64,000 nt of DNA from Opisthorchis felineus (lineage: Eukaryota > Platyhelminthes > Trematoda > Opisthorchiida > Opisthorchiidae). Where the stretch lies: positions 517,040 to 581,039 of the forward strand of contig SJOL01006496.1 of NCBI GenBank assembly GCA_004794785.1. The letters are read 5' to 3'. Shown here piece by piece: positions 58,849 through 64,000 of this stretch. How positions within the stretch are numbered: position 1 is the first letter of the stretch; each line of letters opens with the position of its first letter. The translations under genes and the position numbers were made by a program. Below the pieces are notes generated by a model. It made no database searches and had not been told where the DNA came from. It worked only from the letters and a program-made list of their open reading frames with translations.

Positions 58849-59790
58849 CAGGCCTATAAGCCTCACTAGCGTGCCATGCAAGGTGATTGAACGCATTCTG
58901 AATTGATCCATCCTAGACCAACTTACCCTCAACAGCTTGATATCTCCAGTTCAACACGGATTTCTTCCAAACCGTTCTTGCGTGACGAACATGCTCGTAT
59001 TTATGGACAGCCTAACCCAAGCCAAGGACGAGGGACTTATATCAGATGCCATAGTTTTCCACTTCTCAAAAGCATTCGATCGAGTCCCACACATCCCGCT
59101 GCTCCATAAACTCGAGTCATACGGGATTCAAGGGAAAATCCTACACTGGATCAAGGTGTCCCTATCAGACACAACATTCTGAATGAAAGTAGGCTCGACC
59201 TACTCTTCTCCAGCGCCGGTCTCCATTGTAGTTCCTCAAGGCTCCCTTCTGGAACCAGTGCTGTTTCTGATGTACGTCAACGACCTTCCAGACGTTCTTT
59301 CAAGTCCATGTCTACATTTTGTGGAGGACTTGAAATCCTGGAGTACCAATGCCAGTGTCCTCCATTCGCCGTTCTACGGATGATTAGGTGCACCTTCTCC
59401 CGTATTACTCGCATGGACTTCCAAATACTCTATGAGGCCTACGTCAAAACGCTTCTTGAATACGCCAACCAAGTTGTCTACTCAGGACGTACGGAGGACG
59501 TAACCCTCATTAAGCGTGTCCAGCGAGCTTCTACTAAAATGGTGGCCGGCATTAACTCCGTGGACTACGAAATGCGTCTCGCGGTGCTTGACCTATTTCC
59601 CCTCGAGTATCGCCGCCTCCGAGGAGACCTAATCCTTACTTATGCCCGTTTGAACAGAGTTTTGCCAACAGGTTTTTCACCGTTGAGCCAGCAAACACAC
59701 GGCGGGGACATGGTAAGAAGATTTTCAAGCTCAGAGGGAACACTATTATTAGGCAAAACTTTTTCTCATTTCGTGCAGTAGCTGCGTGGA
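58849..59790 (+). pseudogene. CR1/jockey-like LINE reverse transcriptase nested in gypsy
   Basis: The frame reads RPISLTSVPCKVIERIL, QHGFLPNRSCVTNMLVFMDS, the block [30 protein letters not shown] and [10 protein letters not shown], where the catalytic FADD has become FVED. After an internal deletion near 59373 come [16 protein letters not shown] and [18 protein letters not shown], then FVQ/AVAAW-like terminal sequence. The endonuclease is missing. It is a different LINE clade from the RTE pieces elsewhere in the window. Confidence 0.85.
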
Positions 59791-61039
59791 ATCACGAGTA
59801 GTAGCTGCGAGTCTTGAGAACGGAGAGGGAAACAAGGAATTGGAAACTTTCCAGAGTCAATTAGATGGGCTGAGTCTGAGTGAATCTGGCATAAGTACCT
59901 GGAAAGCCACCGATTCTGATGTTGTGCTGCCCGTGATACCTCGCGTCTTGAGAAGGAAGCTGATCGTCGAACGCCACGAGATGGCACACACAGGGTTGAC
60001 CAAGACGTACGACTTACTTCGGCAGAGGGCCCACTGGCTCGGGATGAGAAGCGAGGTCACGGATTATGTGGCACCCTGTAAGTGGTGCCAACTGATGGAA
60101 GGGGGTACGACAGGGGTGACCCATCCCATGGAACCCATTACGGTATCAGAAATCGGCGATTTATGGTCTGTGGACGTCATGGGCCCCTTTCCGGTGACAA
60201 CCAGTGGAAATCGGTATATCTTGGTGATGACAGAACACCTGTCGCGGTGGGTCGAGGCGGCAGCCGTGCCAAACCAACGGGCGACGACAATCAGCGAAGT
60301 AGTAATGCGTCACATCGTAGCCAACCACGGGGTGCCAAAAATGATTCTAACGGATCAAGGGCCTTGGTTCGAGAGCGATGAGTTTAGGAGATGCTTGCAG
60401 AAGCTGGGCATCAGACGGCTGAGGACGGCACCATGCCACCCGCAAACAAATGGTCTTACAGAACGCAATAACCGAACGATCAAGGAGTGTCTAGCGGCTA
60501 AAGGGGGTGATTGGGAAGTGAAACTGCCGATGGTGTTGCTCGCTCATCGGGATTCCATACAACCAACCACAGGCAATTCCCCGTTCATGCTGATGTACGG
60601 TCGACATCCGCGCCTTCCAGTTGATCAGGAACTTGAGTTATGGCCGGCAACACACGTGTCTCCAGAGGAGCTAGGAGAGGAAAGGAGGAAAGCTCGAGAA
60701 AACTTGTCCGCCGCTCAGGAAAGGACTAGACAGAAAACGGTAAGTAGAAAGGCACGACCACTCCCCATAGGCGAGAAGGTTAAGTGGAAGGATCATCAGA
60801 ATCCTGGAAGGAGTGGACTGGGGTCGCGGAAGCTGGGCAGTCGATGGCACTGTCCGTTTGTCGTTACCGACCGCCAGGGGAACGTCTATACAATTCAAGA
60901 CGGTCGGGGATCGAAAAGAGTAAATGGGACTCAGCTTCGGAAGTGGCATGATAAACCCGAAGGGCTGTTGAACAGACCAGCTACCAGAGCCGACCAAACG
61001 GAGGTAAATGGAAATCGGTGGCATGCAAGCGACCTTTAA
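59786..61039 (+). CDS. Ty3/gypsy integrase, open frame of 417 codons
   Basis: Integrase inserts the element's cDNA into the genome. The frame has the HHCC zinc finger (HEMAHTG at residues 65-71, then CKWCQ), the catalytic triad in [19 protein letters not shown] and NGLTERNN, and a C-terminal domain with the [11 protein letters not shown] and [12 protein letters not shown] blocks. All three acidic residues are present and no stop interrupts it. The ATG at 59786 falls in the LINE junction, so it is not the natural start; in life the domain comes from a polyprotein. A polypurine tract (61037-61049) follows the stop. Confidence 0.92.
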   Translation: MESRVVAASLENGEGNKELETFQSQLDGLSLSESGISTWKATDSDVVLPVIPRVLRRKLIVERHEMAHTGLTKTYDLLRQRAHWLGMRSEVTDYVAPCKWCQLMEGGTTGVTHPMEPITVSEIGDLWSVDVMGPFPVTTSGNRYILVMTEHLSRWVEAAAVPNQRATTISEVVMRHIVANHGVPKMILTDQGPWFESDEFRRCLQKLGIRRLRTAPCHPQTNGLTERNNRTIKECLAAKGGDWEVKLPMVLLAHRDSIQPTTGNSPFMLMYGRHPRLPVDQELELWPATHVSPEELGEERRKARENLSAAQERTRQKTVSRKARPLPIGEKVKWKDHQNPGRSGLGSRKLGSRWHCPFVVTDRQGNVYTIQDGRGSKRVNGTQLRKWHDKPEGLLNRPATRADQTEVNGNRWHASDL

Positions 61040-61049
61040 GGGGGGAAGG

Positions 61050-61358
61050 TGTGCAACGGTGGATACTACTGATGAGTCATGCCAGTAGTATGTGTGTTCT
61101 CGTAACTCCGCCTAGCGTGGTACGGAGGTGCACCCCCATGAGTTTTATTACGGAACTTGCGGAAATGTTTTGCAGCACCCGTTTTCAATTACGTGATAGT
61201 CAGCGAATATCCACGAAAGTTGAAGACTTGCGGGGATGTTCAGTTTTTTAAACTAAGTGCATATGAGATGCTCACGTTCATGTCCAGTAGTCTGTAACCG
61301 TTCAGTTGGTGTTTTCTAATAAACAACTCTGCGGCGAAGGGCTTTCCTCTCTACACCA
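61050..61358 (+). mobile_element. putative gypsy 3' LTR
   Basis: It begins TGTGCAACGG right after the polypurine tract and ends CTACA, with AATAAA at 61319-61324. An 8-bp inverted repeat, ATACTACT/AGTAGTAT, sits at 61063-61091. No second copy is present to confirm the ends, so the right border is uncertain. Confidence 0.6.
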
Positions 61359-61972
61359 GTCGGATCTCAGGTCCTGAAAGACCTGGAACATCTCAGAGCT
61401 CGACTGCACAAGATAGAAAATGAAATGGCTTCCTTCCGAGCTACACAGCCTATCGCGTGTCTCCTAAATCCTGACGCAACATGCAATCCAGCCAATCTAG
61501 AAAATAGCGCCAAGTCTTATCGACACGATGGCCTCTGAGATGTGTCAACGCATTGAACGCCGTCATCAGGTCCTAAATTTCAGCGCGTCTTATTTAATTC
61601 CGCTTGAACACACTGCATGTGGCATGCTTGACACCACGTGCACAGCTCGACAGCTCCGAGAGTTGAAACCACCCATGTGCTGCCCAATAGTAGTGTAATT
61701 CCGGGATGAAAACGATGCCATGCGTCTGATAATATCCCCGGCTCTTCTCTCCCCCACCGAAAATTTACGAACCATAAACATTAAAGCTGCTCGTAATCGA
61801 ATGCGAAGGCAGCTTACCAAGAAGCTACTACCTAAAGCCCATACTTCGGTCACTGGAAGCTACCAGATTGAACCCTTCTCCAGTCATAAATCCGCGCGAA
61901 ATAAGACATTCGACGTTACTCAATCAGGAATGCCCCATGAGTCTACCTAAGCAAGCGAACACGCAAGATAAG
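61359..61972 (+). other. possible remnant of another element's coding region
   Basis: Plus-strand frames encode QVLKDLEHLRARLHKIENEM, which is coiled-coil-like, and further on LLSPTENLRTINIKAARNRM. The composition suggests retroelement proteins, but I cannot name the family. Confidence 0.35.
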
Positions 61973-62371
61973 TGTATCGTCCATAACTGAGACATTTGAA
62001 AGTCCCCACGTTTCTTGTCCCTATTTGCAACCCCCGCTACACATTTGTGTTCAGTGCACCTGTATGAACTGGCGTTTGATTGTCCTTATCACTTCACTCA
62101 TTTGGCCTTCAGGACATCCAGCCATTTTGTGGCCAAACTTATGCACGTGCGACTGTCTCACGTGGGAGCCTGTTTGCTCATTTGTTTCGTACTTTTGTAG
62201 TCCAAGTGGACCATTTGTTGTTGACGAGTATCTACTGTCGAGGTTTGTACATTTTGTGAATTGATGTCTTATGTTAATAGTTCCGTACAGAAACCCACCT
62301 CCGACTTTGTCTTGCCTTCCCGGAGGTTCTGGTGTTACGCGCCACCCGAAGATACCGTTTGCTCGTTATAG
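61973..62371 (+). mobile_element. BEL/Pao 5' LTR
   Basis: About 399 bp starting TGTATCGTCC. The right end is set where the three copies (here, 23750-24144 and 8571-8706) stop matching, just after ATACCGTTTGCTCGTT. A usual terminal CA is not seen at that point, so the end may be off by a few bases. Confidence 0.82.
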
Positions 62372-62405
62372 TACTCGACATTACATTGACTTGGTTGAAA
62401 TAAAG

Positions 62406-63411
62406 ATGTCAACTTTTGGAACCATTATGAAGGAAACAGGAGCCCAGGACACGGAAACTATTGAAGCTGCAGAAGAAGCATTTGCAATGCGGTATCCTTC
62501 GCGCCCCAGTTCTTTTAAGTCACTTTGTGTATCTAGTCGTGAAAGTAATCCAGCTAGGAAAACTTTAAGGATTGCTCAGCTCCAGGAGTATCGGGTCAAG
62601 CGAGAGGTCGAGCTCCAGCGAGCTCTCTAAAGGCACAGAGCAAAATCGAGTTGGCCAAAATTGAGCTGGAGGCCGAAGAGGGCTCACCAGATGAAATCTG
62701 GGAACCAGTGGCCTCAACTGACCGGTTACTGCAGTACGTGCAACCATGTCAGATAGACAAAAGACCTCTAGGATATGCTGATGATATCGGAGGGTGATCT
62801 CCAGGGCCAAAACCGGCCATTTTCATCACTCCAGTGTCAACCACTGTGGAACTACCCAAGGTGGAACTATCATATTTTTATGGTAATCCGAGTCATTACT
62901 TGAGGTTCACACGACAATTTGAGATATATATTGAAAGCAAGGTGGAGGACGCCGGTCAGAGGCTCCTGTATGTGATCCACTACTGTCAAGGCGACGCGAA
63001 GGCAGCCATTGAAGAGTGCGTGATGCTCGCGCCGAAAGTAGCATACTCCAGGGCTCGAGAGATCCCATGCAATGTTTTTGGTCAGCCTCATATTATTGCT
63101 CGCTCTCTACTCGAAAGCCTGTTCCGACTGGCACGACAGACCACTGGAGCAGCCAAGCCTCTGTCGGACTTGTGTATAAAAATGCGAAGTTGTGAAATTG
63201 CGCTAACGCAAATGCGTTACGTTTCAGATTTGCACTCACTCGCGGTTGTAGAGAGAATCGTGCGTTTTCTTCCTTCGCCAATGCAGCACAAATGGGTTGA
63301 GATGGCAGATAAGTTATCGATGACTGGCCGGGGCCCAACGTTCACTGAGTTGACAGAGTTTGTGAACACGCGCTCCAGAGTTGCACGAAGTCGGTTTGGG
63401 CAACTGGCATG
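62406..63411 (+). pseudogene. BEL gag remnant
   Basis: The first frame (62406-62630) encodes MSTFGTIMKETGAQ and a charged helical region ending VKREVELQRAL. After a frameshift the DUF1759-like gag follows: VELPKVELSYFYGNPSHY, FEIYIESKVEDAGQRLLYVI and QGDAKAAIEE. The long frame 62834-63412 ends at a TGA (63410-63412) after FGQLA where the 52 kb copy has Arg, a nonsense change. Confidence 0.87.
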
Positions 63412-64000
63412 AAAAGGGGAAGTATGACACACTCCTGTGCCGTTAACTTCCACCAACCAAGCTCCCAGACGGAATGGTTTCACGAGCTTCCTAACCATCA
63501 TAAGGCCAGACGCAGACAGTGGTTTAAGCACTTGCCCGTTATGTTCACAGCTCCATCCAGTTTCCGGTTGCCAGCGCTTTCTATCTATGGAAGTTTCCGA
63601 TTGGTGGAGGTGCATACAAGAGCATAATGCATGCTTTGTTTGCTTGGGCGACTCCGACATGGCTAAAGATTGCAAGTCAGTTGTTCGATGTGGCCAGTCG
63701 AGTTGTAGGGGACGACATTATAGGTTGTTGCATGCAACAAAACCCGGCAACAAAGCAGGGACGATTTCACAGACGGAGAGGTTTTGTGCCTTAACTCAAG
63801 GTAGTCGGCTTCCAGCACGCCTAGGAGATATTCCGGTTGGGATTGACACTCCTGCTGGAACGGTGACAACGTATGCGTCTTTAGATGCCGGGTCCGACAT
63901 AACACTAGTAAAGCGTGACCGTCCGGTAAGGAACGGGATCAGGCTGCTACCCACCTCTATGGCCATTGCTGCACTGTGTGGTTCCATGGAATGCACCTCC
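63412..64000 (+). pseudogene. BEL gag 3' part and protease, partial
   Basis: The frame continues the gag of the 52 kb copy, with the zinc knuckle HNACFVCLGDSDMAKDC and the second CGQSSCRGRH. DIPVGIDTPAGTVTTYASLD and AGSDITLV mark the protease, whose active-site region is intact here. It runs off the window. Confidence 0.85.

Larger units (their letters stand above)
57582..61358 (+). mobile_element. Ty3/gypsy retrotransposon with a nested LINE
   Basis: Gag (57582-58050), protease (58150-58260), the region before reverse transcriptase (58390-58740) and the first 35 residues or so of reverse transcriptase (58752-58848) are followed by a CR1/jockey-like LINE (58849-59790). The gypsy integrase and a putative LTR come after it. 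About 1.5 kb or more of gypsy reverse transcriptase and RNase H is absent, so this is insertion plus deletion, or a recombination joint. Confidence 0.87.
61973..64000 (+). mobile_element. BEL/Pao retrotransposon, 5' part, cut by the window end
   Basis: The LTR (61973-62371) is followed by gag and protease up to the last base. In the shared 3' gag and protease region it is nearly identical to the 52.4 kb copy, so the two arose from closely related parents. It keeps the LTR remainder and gag start that the 52.4 kb copy has lost. Confidence 0.9.

Noticed and set aside
61068..61095. CTGATGAGTC in the gypsy LTR as a hammerhead
   Set aside because: No GAAA follows and the flanks form a simple hairpin, not hammerhead stems.
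1..64000. Bacterial or phage features such as CRISPR arrays, operons and ribosome binding sites
   Set aside because: Introns, LINEs, SINEs and LTR elements show the sequence is eukaryotic; no regularly spaced repeats are present.

Overview
The window is eukaryotic and repeat-rich: one dispersed host gene among many decayed retroelements. Signs of a flatworm, probably a digenean fluke, are two micro-introns (39 and 45 bp) at the 5' end of the gene followed by multi-kilobase introns, RTE-type LINEs, BEL/Pao and Ty3/gypsy elements, and tRNA-derived SINEs. The peptide encoded across the SINE resembles hypothetical proteins I recall from liver flukes (Clonorchis/Opisthorchis). That is recollection, not a search, so genus is only a guess.

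Host gene. I recognise one, VPS51, a subunit of the GARP/EARP tethering complexes. It is on the minus strand from an ATG at 44083 to a stop at 11818, about 32 kb. Thirteen exons can be placed by similarity to the family and by splice sites. Most junctions agree in reading phase. Three short linkers were not found: between 43310 and 42020, between 41846 and 35664, and between 16811 and 13673.

Layout. 1-5860: mostly unassignable DNA with one SINE and a broken hammerhead-like motif. 5862-8706: two RTE LINE remnants (+) ending against a BEL LTR fragment. 8707-11817: unassigned DNA, then a head-to-head pair of repeat units carrying hammerhead ribozymes. 11818-44083: VPS51, with intronic RTE pieces (14 kb), BEL integrase plus LTR (23.7-25.3 kb), a second hammerhead-like family (16.6, 27.4, 30.5 and 30.9 kb) and a nearly complete RTE LINE (36.7-40.3 kb, same strand as the gene). 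44084-49300: SINEs, an (AAT)n tract and small LINE pieces. 49300-52430: RTE pieces (-) and a solo LTR. 52417-56430: a decayed BEL element (+) broken by a second solo LTR and an RTE piece. 57582-61358: a Ty3/gypsy element (+) whose reverse transcriptase region is replaced by a CR1/jockey-like LINE but whose integrase frame is open. 61973-64000: the LTR and gag/protease start of a second BEL copy, cut by the window end.

Most striking signal. A type I hammerhead ribozyme with every core nucleotide intact lies at 11393-11467 (+) in a repeat with a 292-bp period. A diverged copy at 22157-22227 (-) keeps the outer helix by a compensatory base change. This is the signature of retrozyme-like or schistosome SM-alpha-like elements. 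A second family with a related motif but a different cleavage triplet appears inside VPS51 introns.
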